Shown: positions 34,857 through 43,823, counted from the stretch's first letter. The stretch: 64,000 nt of DNA from JALZOC01 sp035758845 (GCA_035758845.1 DASTVZ010000169.1:1-64000); one strand, 5' to 3'. Notes: generated by a model from the sequence alone, not told the origin. A program made the numbers and translations.

Positions 34857-37411
34857 TGGCGATCACCGGGCGCGCCGGATCCTTTGATGGAGCGCAGGAG
34901 CAGTTCCTGTGCGCGATCGAAACTGGGAGCGATTTCGAGAGCGGCGAGCGCCGCGGCTTTCGCGTCGGCAGGTCGATTGGCAAGGAGATAGGCTTCCCCG
35001 AGATCGCAGTGTGCCGCGGCCTTGTCGGGTGGGCCGATCGCGAGCGCGGCTTTGAATTCCCGAATCGCCGTCTGCGGCTGATTGGTCGCGAGCGCCAGTC
35101 GACCAAGTCCGCTGTGTGCCGAGGGATCGAAGGGATCGATTGCCACGATCCGCTCGTACGCCTGCATGAGAACCGGTTGCGCCTTGGTTTTTTCCGCCAG
35201 CGCCGCCAGCGAGCGCGCGGCATCAAGCGCCGTGTGATCCTGCGCCAGCAGCGCGCGATACTCCGCGATCGCTCGTTGCGGATCGCCTAACTGCTCGGCG
35301 AGCCGCGCCATCACGGCATGGGGGCTCTCTTCGCCGATCGCGCCAGGCACGAGTGCCGCGGCCTTCTCGAGTGGCTCGAATGCCGCGCGATCGCCCGCGG
35401 CGGCGAGCGCGTGCCCATAGGCGAGCTGCGATTCGTAATTTCCGGGGTGCGCCTGCGCTGCCGCGCGGAGCGCGATGATATCGGTCGGTGCCGGCCTGCC
35501 GCGGCCACCTCCTTCGGTCGCGCCGGGGATCGCCCGCAACGCCGCTCGGATCGAGCCGAAGCGCGCGTCCAGCGCTTTGTCGAACGAGGTCTGCAGTTCG
35601 GGAAGCGTCACCCCGATCCGTTTTTCGATCGCGTCGTTTCCTTCGAGTCCTTCCCCATAGGATTTCACGAGCGCATGCAGCTTCGGCTGACCGTAGGCCT
35701 GCACGATATGGTCGACCAGGAGCGACGCCTCGTAGTACGCCAGCGCGATCGTGTCGGGACGCGTGAATCCCGAGTTGAGATCCGCGAGCTTCAGCGCCTT
35801 GCCGCGTTCAAGCGCAAGCGCAAACGGAATCTCCATTTCGCGTCCCCAGTCCGGCCGTGCCTTCGTCTCCTCGTATTCGGAAATGCCTTCGGTCAGCCAG
35901 CGCGGGATTCGCTGATTGGACATTTGCAGCGTGATGACGTGCGCCATCTCGTGCCACAGCGTCGCCTGCCATGAGAAGGATCCAGGCGGCTTGCCTTCAA
36001 CGCGCGGCGAATCGAGTGACACCACCCGCCCGAAGCACGCGCCCAGCGCGCCGATCATCCCGGGCAATCCGAGCGTCCGCACCGCAAAGTCGTCGTGCCT
36101 CGGGAAGATCTCGACGAGAATCGGCCCCTTTGGCGTGAAGTTGTACTTCGCCGACAACGTCTTCAACGCTTCCTGTGCGAGCGGCATCGCGTACTCGCGC
36201 ATCACCGGCGCTTCTGCCGGATGCAGCTTGAGAATGATGTCGCCTTCGCGGATTTCGACGAACTTGTCGAGCGAATCGAGCAGAGCGAGCAGGTTGAACG
36301 TGACCTTGTCGTACGGATCGATCTTGAAGGCGCGTTCGAGCGATTGCCGCGCCTGCGCCTCGTCGCCGGTCCGCATCAGGTGCATGCCCAGTTCGGCATG
36401 CGCGCGGGCGTTGCCCGGATCGATGGTCACCGCCTCGCGCGCGAGGGCGACCGCGTCGTCAAAGCGGTAATTCCGAGCGGAGAGCTCCGCCGCGACGCGA
36501 TAGATCTCGCCGAAGCGCGGATTGATCGTGAGGGTCGGCTTGGCTTCAACGTCGAACGCTTCGCGACTGCCCCGCACGTAAGTGATAGCCGCGGCGAGTG
36601 CACGAGCATCGAGATGCGACGGATTGAACTCGAGGACGCGTGCGATGCGTTCCTTGGCCGCATCCCAGCGCGTATTGTCCAGGTCGAGTTGCGCGAGCAG
36701 CAGTTCCGCGTCCGCGAGATGTGGATCGATCTCGAGAGCTCGCGTCGCTTCCGCCGCAGCCGCCGGCGGATCATCCTCAGCCAGCGTCCGAGCCAGGCCG
36801 GCGTGCGCAGGAGCCCATTCAGGGTCCGCCGCCAGCGCCTGCTGGAACGACTTCACCGCGTCCGGGTAGTTGTACTTCTCGAAAAGCAAGAGTCCCCAGG
36901 CCGTATCAAGCGCGGGATTCGAACCCGATGCGCTCGCGGCGCGGAAGAGCGCGTTGGCGTTCCGCGCATCTCCGAGCGCTGCGGCGGCGCGCGCGGCGCG
37001 CGCGAGCGAGGCCCGATCGTTTGCCGACGCGCGATACAACACGTTCAAGAGTGGCGTCGCTTCGTTGCCGCGGCCGAGCGTCTGCAACACGAGCGCAAGC
37101 TCGAGTGCTGCGTCGCTGAGCGGTTGTCGACTCACCACCGGTCGCAGCATCGCGATCGCATCGTCATACCGGCCTTTGTCGACGGCAAGTCGAGCAAGAA
37201 TCGCGACCGCGGCGGGATCGTCGGCGGGACGGGCGCGCGCAAGTGATTCGGCCTCCGCCGGTTTGCCGTGTGCCACGGCTCGCCACGCGTTGCCGGGAAA
37301 CGGCAGCGTTCCGCCGCCTGATTGCTGCCCGTGCGACCGCTCGGACACCGCGGTCCAGGCGCAAAGAGACAAAAAGAGAACAACCGCCGGGCGTAGAACT
37401 GTATGCCGCAT
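34853..37411 (-). CDS. Secreted TPR protein with gluzincin peptidase (peptidase MA-like) domain
   Basis: An 852-residue exported protein with a signal peptide at about 1-28. TPR repeats fill about 40-380, a metallopeptidase domain follows (about 400-620), then more TPRs to the end. The zinc motif is HEMAH at 487-491, and the third ligand is probably Glu508 or Glu512 in WLTEGISEYEE, as in gluzincins. First gene of the eight-gene operon, with a consensus TATAAT 12 nt upstream. A role in trimming envelope proteins handled by the MoxR/VWA machine is inference. Confidence 0.85.
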   Translation of the reverse strand: MRHTVLRPAVVLFLSLCAWTAVSERSHGQQSGGGTLPFPGNAWRAVAHGKPAEAESLARARPADDPAAVAILARLAVDKGRYDDAIAMLRPVVSRQPLSDAALELALVLQTLGRGNEATPLLNVLYRASANDRASLARAARAAAALGDARNANALFRAASASGSNPALDTAWGLLLFEKYNYPDAVKSFQQALAADPEWAPAHAGLARTLAEDDPPAAAAEATRALEIDPHLADAELLLAQLDLDNTRWDAAKERIARVLEFNPSHLDARALAAAITYVRGSREAFDVEAKPTLTINPRFGEIYRVAAELSARNYRFDDAVALAREAVTIDPGNARAHAELGMHLMRTGDEAQARQSLERAFKIDPYDKVTFNLLALLDSLDKFVEIREGDIILKLHPAEAPVMREYAMPLAQEALKTLSAKYNFTPKGPILVEIFPRHDDFAVRTLGLPGMIGALGACFGRVVSLDSPRVEGKPPGSFSWQATLWHEMAHVITLQMSNQRIPRWLTEGISEYEETKARPDWGREMEIPFALALERGKALKLADLNSGFTRPDTIALAYYEASLLVDHIVQAYGQPKLHALVKSYGEGLEGNDAIEKRIGVTLPELQTSFDKALDARFGSIRAALRAIPGATEGGGRGRPAPTDIIALRAAAQAHPGNYESQLAYGHALAAAGDRAAFEPLEKAAALVPGAIGEESPHAVMARLAEQLGDPQRAIAEYRALLAQDHTALDAARSLAALAEKTKAQPVLMQAYERIVAIDPFDPSAHSGLGRLALATNQPQTAIREFKAALAIGPPDKAAAHCDLGEAYLLANRPADAKAAALAALEIAPSFDRAQELLLRSIKGSGAPGDRQ

Positions 37412-37423
37412 GTCCCTGTCTGA

Positions 37424-37429
37424 ATTATA
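37424..37429 (-). promoter_or_regulatory. Candidate -10 box TATAAT of the MoxR/VWA operon
   Basis: Consensus TATAAT on the minus strand, 12 nt before ATG 37411. The hexamer 17 nt further upstream (GCCTGC) is a poor -35. Transcription of roughly 13.8 kb to 23651 could start here with a leader of about six bases. Confidence 0.5.
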
Positions 37430-37495
37430 GAGGGTTCCGATGCCGCGCAGGCCGTTGAGTGTTAGACGGCACAGCTGCCGGAGGAGTCTGGGTCT

Positions 37496-39016
37496 TCAGA
37501 ACAGCGCACGCCAGGTAAAAAATAGTGCGGCGCACAAACCCTGGCCGATCGCGAATGCCGCGGCCCACCCGGTCACCGCGCGCGGTGGGATGACCGCAGC
37601 GAATGCGAAAAACAGTGGAAAGAGCGTCGATGTCATGCGGCCCATCGATAAGAAACCGCCTGTGATGAGCGGCGGCAACAGATTGATCAGGACCAGGACA
37701 CCCCAGGCGAGCCCAACCTTTCGAAAAACGGGATAGATCATGACCAGCGCGAAGAGCACACCCAGAGCGTTGATGGAGTTGTACGGGTTGTTCTGGATGA
37801 ACTGTAACCACGAGAGGTCCCCGACGTTGCTAAAAAACGTCACAATGGGAAGACCTTCGTACGATCGCCCCCACGCTTCCTGGATGTGCGCCCACGCGAA
37901 CCACACTCCAGTGATGCGATACAGGTACAGAGTAAAGAGGAGCATCCCGACGCCCGGCATCCCGGCAACCACAAGTCGTACGAAGACATCGAAAGGTCGG
38001 TCTGCATTTTTTGTTGCGCTTGGGGCCCGACCCCCAAGCGCTCTCGCTCGGCGGCTTCGCGCCTCGCTCGGGCCGCTGGCGCTTTCCCCTATGCCTTTTC
38101 CCTTTTGCCTTTGAAGAGCGAGCAGAGCGAGCGGAATGGCGAGGAAGCAGCCGTTCGGGCGTGTCAGGCCCACCAGAATTCCCCAGGCGGAGGCCGCAAC
38201 CCACTCGCGGCGAAGGAAGTGATAGCACGCACCCGTTGACGCGAGCAGGAACAACGACTCGGTATAGGGAGCGTTGAAATACGCGGCAAATGGATAAGCC
38301 GCGAGCAGCAACGCGGCGGCTGGAGCGCGTTCGGGACCGATGAGATCGGTTGCGAGCCGCGACGTGTAGAGCAGCGCCCAGAAGAACGCCACGAGAGAAA
38401 TCGCCACGCCGCCCCAAAGCGCGCGGAGCATCCGGCGCTCGCGCGACGGACCTTCCTCGTACATGCCGAGCACAGCCCCGACGGGTCGCATCAACAGCGG
38501 AAGCGCGGGAAAGAACGCGATGTTGCGTTGCCGTTGAAAGGTGTGATCCCAGTAATAGCCGTCGAGCGCAATGCCTCCATACCATCCGGCATCGAATCGC
38601 GCCGGCAAATTGTCCAATGGCTCGCGCGACAGGATGAACCCCGGGCTTGACGAAATGCCAATCGTGATGACCGCGGCAAACGCCACAACAAAGACGGCCG
38701 GTCGGGTCATGAGAAATGCGCGCAGCGCGGTAGCAAGATGCGGTCGTTCGAGAATCGCGGCCTGTAGATCGGCGAGACGGGCCATGGCACTCGGGCGCGG
38801 CCACATGAGATGCCGCACGACCTGCACGCAGACGGCGACGTAAAGGACGACCATCGGCGACAAAAAATCCCGAAGGCCGTTAAACAGGCTCACCGGCCGT
38901 GCGATCAGCGACCACCACACCCAGACGCTGAGCAATACGAGCGTCAGTGCGTCAGCCGCTTGCGCGGCGGCAGAGAGGGACGGTTTCAATCGTGTCTGGT
39001 CTGAAGCGGCAGCCAT
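37496..39016 (-). CDS. Polytopic mannosyltransferase-like protein (PIG-V/GT-C type) with repeat insertion
   Basis: A 506-residue membrane protein with ten or more hydrophobic segments. The GT-C features are an acidic loop near DNLPARFDAGWYGGIALDGYYW and the FFPALPLLMRP motif, as in PIG-V-like mannosyltransferases that use polyprenyl-linked sugar. Residues about 300-339 are a hydrophilic insert (GIGESASGPSEARSRR then ARALGGRAPS) coded by a copy of the dispersed repeat plus heptamers at 38000-38115. It is in frame, in a loop between helices. The acceptor is unknown; TAATCT lies 12 nt before the ATG. Confidence 0.7.
   Translation of the reverse strand: MAAASDQTRLKPSLSAAAQAADALTLVLLSVWVWWSLIARPVSLFNGLRDFLSPMVVLYVAVCVQVVRHLMWPRPSAMARLADLQAAILERPHLATALRAFLMTRPAVFVVAFAAVITIGISSSPGFILSREPLDNLPARFDAGWYGGIALDGYYWDHTFQRQRNIAFFPALPLLMRPVGAVLGMYEEGPSRERRMLRALWGGVAISLVAFFWALLYTSRLATDLIGPERAPAAALLLAAYPFAAYFNAPYTESLFLLASTGACYHFLRREWVAASAWGILVGLTRPNGCFLAIPLALLALQRQKGKGIGESASGPSEARSRRARALGGRAPSATKNADRPFDVFVRLVVAGMPGVGMLLFTLYLYRITGVWFAWAHIQEAWGRSYEGLPIVTFFSNVGDLSWLQFIQNNPYNSINALGVLFALVMIYPVFRKVGLAWGVLVLINLLPPLITGGFLSMGRMTSTLFPLFFAFAAVIPPRAVTGWAAAFAIGQGLCAALFFTWRALF
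38000..38115. repeat. Dispersed GC-rich repeat, copy B, inside a coding sequence
   Basis: The repeat (about 38000-38092) has TTGGGGCCCGACCCCCAAG, CTCTCGCTCGGCGG and GCCTCGCTCGGGCCG. It is followed to 38115 by heptamers of CCTTTTN type. The whole is read in frame on the minus strand within the mannosyltransferase-like gene. Confidence 0.75.
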
Positions 39017-39046
39017 GAAATGGACGTGAGATTATGGCTGGATATC

Positions 39047-39144
39047 GGGATCCGTTGTCCGGGATCCGCGATCCGCAGCGCCGCACAATCGGTAGATCCA
39101 ACTCATTTCGGATCCGGATCCCGGATCCCGAACCCCGGATCCCG
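39047..39144. repeat. GGATCCC heptamer palindrome
   Basis: Left arm GGGATCC, GTTGTCC, GGGATCC, GCGATCC (39047-39074). Right arm is four GGATCCC-type units (39110-39144). The right arm codes the last residues of the minus-strand gene that ends at 39103. Confidence 0.65.
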
Positions 39145-40767
39145 GCTGATTTCGTACAACGTGGACGGCGCCCCATACCACTCTGCCCGCGCGAGTCGCC
39201 GGACGCCCGCGGTCGCGTCGAGACGCGTCATCGTCGACAAGCACACGTCTGGCTCCCACAGCCGGCAATGCAAGCCAATATGTGTGACGCCCGCCTGTTC
39301 CAGATACTTCAACGCCGGTACGGCGGGAAATGTCGAGACGCCTTGTAGCAGTGAGCCGTAGGACGCTGGAATGAACCCACTGTATCCATTCACCATCGGC
39401 CGCCAGTGCCAGATCGAAAAGTACATGTATGGCAGGTTCTCACCGAATCGATCCGCGGGTGAGTGAACGGGGAACTCGAACAGCACAGCGCCGCGTGCCG
39501 GGAGCGCGGCATAAATGCTCGGCGGCGACTGCCACACTGGCAGCCGATCGGAATGTGGCCACGCGTCGGCGACGATCACGACGGTCAATGCAGTCACCGC
39601 AACAGCTCGCGCGCTCGCGCTGTGTAACAGCGCCAGGAGCCGCGCTGCCCCACTCCCGGCAAGCATCGCGAGCGTGAGCACGACGAGAATCGCAAAGCGC
39701 GCCGGCGCCCGAACGGAACGCAGCGGCGGGAACAAACGATAGAACACGCGATACAGGACGCCGTTCAGCCCAAGCGATCCGTCGAACGCAACGACTCCCG
39801 CAGCGATGACCGCGGTGCGCCAGGCGGTCAGCGGTGGCCACGCGCCGGCCACCGCAAGCCCCATCGTTGCCGCACCGGGGAAGAGTGCGCGCTCAGCGTG
39901 AATCGGACGAGGAAGCACGGCGCGATAGACAGCGTTGTGACTACCCGTCCGCGCGTAATCGGCAGGGACCGCGCTGAACGCCGTAATCGCTTCGCGCGGC
40001 CGATCGCCCCGCTCCGGCGCCGACCTTACATATACGAGGACGAGCGGCGAAACCAGCAATGCCGCAACACACAGGGCGGCGATGAGTTGCCACAACCGGC
40101 GATTGCGAACGTTATGTCGCGCGATTAACACCGCGCCAAAGACGGTGACATACATCGTCAGAAACAAACCGTAGTACATCGACGAGTACCACTGGGCGGC
40201 GAGAATCAAGGCCAGCGTCACCGATCGCCACGGTCTAAAGACCATGCCACCGTCGGCTTCACTCACCATCCGATATGTTGTGAGCAACGCAAGCGGCATC
40301 CACATCGTCATCTGCAATTCGAGATGACTGAGATGGTTCATCCGGAACGGAGCAATCGTGAACGCCATGGCTGCGATCCAGGCTCCGGGCGCACCTACCC
40401 CCAAAGCTCGCGCCAGCAGGTAGACCGCGGCGCCCGACAGGATGAACGCGGCAAGCAGCGTGACGTTGTAGGCGACGACCGGGTGCAACCACGCCAGCGG
40501 TGCTGACGCCAGCGCCGGCAGAATCATCGAGTCGGAGTAGGTCAGCGTTGCCGGCAGCGGATAAAAGATATTGGCATCGAACAGGTGACGTGGATCGGCG
40601 GCCAGCTGATGGCGCACCCACGCCATGCGCCACATGGAGAACAACGGATCGCCGCGATCGGGGACGGCGTAGAGATCGGAGGTCTGCTGTCCGAGGGCGG
40701 TCAGCGTAACCACAGTCAGCGCGGCGAACGCCCACAGAAATTCGCGAATACCGATCGGGCGCAACAC
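39103..40767 (-). CDS. Polytopic membrane protein, glycosyltransferase-like
   Basis: A 554-residue protein with about ten hydrophobic segments and a periplasmic C-terminal domain. An early loop with DRGDPLFSMWRMAWVRHQL and the segment HLSHLELQMTMWMPLALL resemble GT-C type or YfhO-like envelope proteins; I cannot name the family with certainty. The start is GTG 40767, 9 nt after a TAGAAT box. The last ten residues (GFGIRDPDPK) are translated from the GGATCCC heptamer repeat, so the original stop may have been lost. It is adjacent to the mannosyltransferase-like gene. Confidence 0.6.
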   Translation of the reverse strand: MLRPIGIREFLWAFAALTVVTLTALGQQTSDLYAVPDRGDPLFSMWRMAWVRHQLAADPRHLFDANIFYPLPATLTYSDSMILPALASAPLAWLHPVVAYNVTLLAAFILSGAAVYLLARALGVGAPGAWIAAMAFTIAPFRMNHLSHLELQMTMWMPLALLTTYRMVSEADGGMVFRPWRSVTLALILAAQWYSSMYYGLFLTMYVTVFGAVLIARHNVRNRRLWQLIAALCVAALLVSPLVLVYVRSAPERGDRPREAITAFSAVPADYARTGSHNAVYRAVLPRPIHAERALFPGAATMGLAVAGAWPPLTAWRTAVIAAGVVAFDGSLGLNGVLYRVFYRLFPPLRSVRAPARFAILVVLTLAMLAGSGAARLLALLHSASARAVAVTALTVVIVADAWPHSDRLPVWQSPPSIYAALPARGAVLFEFPVHSPADRFGENLPYMYFSIWHWRPMVNGYSGFIPASYGSLLQGVSTFPAVPALKYLEQAGVTHIGLHCRLWEPDVCLSTMTRLDATAGVRRLARAEWYGAPSTLYEISRDPGFGIRDPDPK

Positions 40768-40776
40768 GTTCCGCGA

Positions 40777-40782
40777 ATTCTA
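40777..40782 (-). promoter_or_regulatory. Candidate -10 box TAGAAT
   Basis: Minus-strand TAGAAT 9 nt before GTG 40767; no Shine-Dalgarno is visible between. It overlaps the end of the ICMT-like gene. Confidence 0.4.
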
Positions 40783-41292
40783 GTGTGAACCGGCCCTCTC
40801 GAGCGCACGCTCTTCTACTCGGATGCGGACGACCATGAGCGCAGCGAACAGCACAACTGACAAGGGACCTGAAATCGTCGCGCGAGCGGCGAGCGCGAGG
40901 CCGACGAGCTCGCCGACGACGCCAAGGTAGTTCGGGTGCCGCATATAGCGGTACGGTCCGTGCGTGATCAGAGACGACGATGGCGGGACAAGCACTCGAA
41001 ACGTCCAGCGTGATCCAAGAGTCGCGATTGCCCAGTACTTAATCGCCTTGCCGAGCACGAACACGCTGATGCCGAGCGCGAAGATGTCGTTCACGTCGGC
41101 ACGGCGTATCACGGCTTCAACCGTCATGCTCAAGAACGTGGCGGGATAGACGATTTGCATCCAGGGATAGACGTCATCGGCCGGCTCGATTGCACCGGCG
41201 GCTCGAAGCGCGCGTTCGTGCCGCGACGCGAGGCGCGCCTCGAAGGCCATGGGGAGGAACGCGAGCACGAAAACAACGACAGGGACGATCAC
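40780..41292 (-). CDS. Isoprenylcysteine carboxyl methyltransferase (ICMT) family protein
   Basis: A 170-residue membrane methyltransferase with four or five helices. The SAM/quinone-binding signature is HGPYRYMRHPNYLGVVGELVGLAL, followed by an R-x-EE pattern (RIRVEERAL). Bacterial ICMT-family proteins methylate small lipophilic acids or phenols; the substrate is often the product of a neighbouring ketosynthase. GTG 41292 overlaps the FAD-reductase gene as GTGA, so the two are co-translated. It is the last gene of the ketosynthase operon. Confidence 0.8.
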   Translation of the reverse strand: MIVPVVVFVLAFLPMAFEARLASRHERALRAAGAIEPADDVYPWMQIVYPATFLSMTVEAVIRRADVNDIFALGISVFVLGKAIKYWAIATLGSRWTFRVLVPPSSSLITHGPYRYMRHPNYLGVVGELVGLALAARATISGPLSVVLFAALMVVRIRVEERALERAGSH

Positions 41293-42419
41293 GCCGCGTG
41301 CACGTCACCCGCGTATCGGATGGCTTCCTGTAACAGCCGCGGAATCATGGAGACGCCGTATTCGGCAGCCCGAACCACGGCCGGATAGGTCACGATCCAC
41401 CGCATCGTCCGATTGAACCGCCACTTGGCTGCAAACTCGCGGCGGCGCGATGCCAGAAGACGAACGTGCGCGGCGTCACATCCGTGCTCGAGCGCATTCA
41501 GCGCCTCGCGAGCGGCGAGTTCGGCGCCGCGAATCGCGAAGCGCAGACCATCGCCTGTGATCGGATCAACGAACCCGGCAGCGTCGCCAGCGAGAAGCAG
41601 ACCCCGCGCGCCGGCTGCGGTCGCATCGACCGCGAGAGGACCGAGACAGATTGGTGCCGTCACCATTCGCGCGTCGGCAAATCTCTCCCTCAATTGCGCA
41701 TCCCTGGTGAGGGCCGTCACCAGGATGTCGCCTGGATGGCGGCCGCCAAGATTCGGCGTTACCACACACGCGTTTGTGATTCCTTTGCCCAGCGCTGCCA
41801 CACCCATGTAGTGCGTCCGTCGAACATGCATCTCGCCAAACTGCGTCAGGCCTGTGACGTTTTCGAAGTACGCGCCAATCGCCCACCGTCTTGGCCATGG
41901 TGCAGCCCGTGACAGTCCGAGCGCCCGCGCGACACGCGAATATCGACCGTCCGCGGCGATTACCATGCGCGCGGGGATTCTCAACGACTTTCCCTGCCGT
42001 CCAGTGATTTTCAAGCCGGTGACGGTTGGTTGATCGGCGGACGCATCGACGATCGGTCCTTGGACGAGAACGCCCTGTTCGATTCGAGCGCCCGCACCCG
42101 CGGCGGCCATCATCAACGCCGCGTCGAAATCGCTGCGCGAGATCGCGCGGCCGCTGACACCCTCGTACTTTCCAACGACGCGAACCCCATCGTCTCCAGT
42201 GACGATCATGCCGGCGAGCGGGATCGACGCTCCTGCCGCGCAACCGAGGCCAAGTCGCTGCAGCACCGCCAAGGCACCCGGATTCAGCGTATCGCCACAC
42301 AGCTTGGGGCGCGGGAACCGCGCACGGTCGAGCACCAGAACGCGCGCGCCCGCTCGCGCAAGTACCGTTGCCGCAATTGACCCCGCTGGCCCCGCACCGG
42401 CAATGAGGACGTCGATCAC
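41289..42419 (-). CDS. FAD-dependent oxidoreductase, geranylgeranyl-reductase/halogenase-like
   Basis: A 376-residue flavoprotein. The Rossmann motif is VLIAGAGPAGSIAATVLAR with Asp in VLVLDRARFPRPKLCGDTLNP, which carries the CG motif of geranylgeranyl reductases. The GD motif is LLAGDAAGFVDPITGDGLRFA. It lacks the tryptophan-halogenase WxWxIP motif, so reduction or hydroxylation is more likely than halogenation. Between a ketosynthase and an ICMT it probably modifies a polyketide- or fatty-acid-derived product. Confidence 0.8.
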   Translation of the reverse strand: MIDVLIAGAGPAGSIAATVLARAGARVLVLDRARFPRPKLCGDTLNPGALAVLQRLGLGCAAGASIPLAGMIVTGDDGVRVVGKYEGVSGRAISRSDFDAALMMAAAGAGARIEQGVLVQGPIVDASADQPTVTGLKITGRQGKSLRIPARMVIAADGRYSRVARALGLSRAAPWPRRWAIGAYFENVTGLTQFGEMHVRRTHYMGVAALGKGITNACVVTPNLGGRHPGDILVTALTRDAQLRERFADARMVTAPICLGPLAVDATAAGARGLLLAGDAAGFVDPITGDGLRFAIRGAELAAREALNALEHGCDAAHVRLLASRRREFAAKWRFNRTMRWIVTYPAVVRAAEYGVSMIPRLLQEAIRYAGDVHAA

Positions 42420-42442
42420 AACTTAGTCACCGTGGACCATGT

Positions 42443-42545
42443 CTGCCTTATTCAGTGCGCTTGGGGCCCCACCCCCAAGCGCTCTCGCTCGGCGGCGCGC
42501 TACGCGCGCTTCCCTCCGGCGCCTCGCTCGGGCCGCAGGCGCTTA
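42443..42545. repeat. Dispersed GC-rich repeat, copy C
   Basis: Contains TTGGGGCCCCACCCCCAAG, CTCTCGCTCGGCGG and GCCTCGCTCGGGCCGCAGG in the order seen in the other copies. Its right edge contains the stop codon of the ketosynthase gene (TAA 42545-42543). Confidence 0.75.
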
Positions 42546-43823
42546 GGCCCTTCCAAGAACAATCGCGCTGTTTTTCGAGCCAAAACCCAGACAGTTGCAC
42601 AACGCCGCCTGCGCTTCCGCCTGTCGCCCTCGATTCGGAATGAAGTCCAGATCGCAGTCCGGATCGGGATGCGTGTGGTTGATTGTTGGCGGTAGAAAAT
42701 TGTCATGCAGCGCCAAAGCGGCCGTCACGATCCCTGCCGCACCGCTGGCGCCCTGAGGATGGCCAATCATTGATTTCGTCGACGAACCAGGAACGCGATC
42801 CGCGAGCGGACCGAAGAGCCGCCTAACGCAGCGAGACTCCACGCTGTCGTTCAGCACTGTCGACGTACCGTGGAAGTTCACGTACCCGATTTCTTCCATC
42901 GCGCGTCCGGATCGCCCGATCGCGGTGCGCATGGCGCGGATGATCTGTTCGCCGTCGGGATCCATTTGGACGCGATGATAGGCATCGCACGTTGATCCGT
43001 AGCCCTCGACGATCGCGTACACGTGCGCGCCGCGTGCGCGCGCTCGATCTTCACGCTCGAGTACGACCATCCACGCGCCTTCGCCGAGAACGAAGCCATC
43101 GCGGGCGCGATCGAACGGACGTGACGCTTCCGACGGTCGATCGTTGTGCGCAGTAGACACGGCGCGCATCTTGGAAAACCCGAAGATCATCCCGGGCGTC
43201 ACGCACGCGTCTGCGCCGCCAGACAGAATGACCTCCGCATCACCCGCGCGAATCAGAGACGTTGCATACGAGATCGCATCGGTCGAACTGGTACATCCGG
43301 TGGACACGACGTGGCTGATCCCGTGCAGCTCGAGCGCAATCGAAATTTCGCTCGAGATCATGCCGACGATCGAAACCGGAATGGCATAGGGTGTGACGCG
43401 CTTCCCGTCAGTGAAAAACTCATAAAACTGGCGCTCGGCGACGTCGATGCCACCAGCGCCGCTTCCGACAAGCACGCCGGCGCCAGGCTCGTTCAGCCGC
43501 AATCCAGCATCTGCCCAGGCTTCGGTAGCGGCGATGACGGCGATGAGCGATGCACGCGAGTACCGACGAGGATCTGCGCGGCTCGTTCGCTCCGCCTGGT
43601 CCTCCGGAGCCCGCCCTTCAATGGCCGGCGCATCATGGATCGTGACCGCAGGAACCGGTGCCGCGACGGTGCAAGGAAAGGACGACGCGTCGAAGTCGAC
43701 GATGGGACGGGTCGCGCTGCAGCCGCGGCGGACGTGACGCCAGAAGCAATCCCGTCCGACGCCGAACGGCGACACAACCCCGATTCCGGTAATGGCCACG
43801 CGCGGAATCGTCGAGGCAGACAT
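42543..43823 (-). CDS. Beta-ketoacyl-ACP synthase (FabF-like)
   Basis: A 426-residue condensing enzyme with a full Cys-His-His triad: C177 in HVVSTGCTSSTDA, His in VNFHGTSTVLNDS and His in KSMIGHPQGASGAAG. It elongates acyl chains on an ACP. It is not in a fab operon and no ACP, AT or ketoreductase gene is in the window, so a secondary lipid or polyketide role is more likely than housekeeping. The stop codon lies at the edge of a dispersed repeat. A TATTAT box is 14 nt before the ATG. Confidence 0.88.
   Translation of the reverse strand: MSASTIPRVAITGIGVVSPFGVGRDCFWRHVRRGCSATRPIVDFDASSFPCTVAAPVPAVTIHDAPAIEGRAPEDQAERTSRADPRRYSRASLIAVIAATEAWADAGLRLNEPGAGVLVGSGAGGIDVAERQFYEFFTDGKRVTPYAIPVSIVGMISSEISIALELHGISHVVSTGCTSSTDAISYATSLIRAGDAEVILSGGADACVTPGMIFGFSKMRAVSTAHNDRPSEASRPFDRARDGFVLGEGAWMVVLEREDRARARGAHVYAIVEGYGSTCDAYHRVQMDPDGEQIIRAMRTAIGRSGRAMEEIGYVNFHGTSTVLNDSVESRCVRRLFGPLADRVPGSSTKSMIGHPQGASGAAGIVTAALALHDNFLPPTINHTHPDPDCDLDFIPNRGRQAEAQAALCNCLGFGSKNSAIVLGRA

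Noticed and set aside
41289..42419. Flavin-dependent tryptophan halogenase
   Set aside because: The WxWxIP motif is absent and the CGDTLNP motif matches geranylgeranyl-reductase-type enzymes instead.
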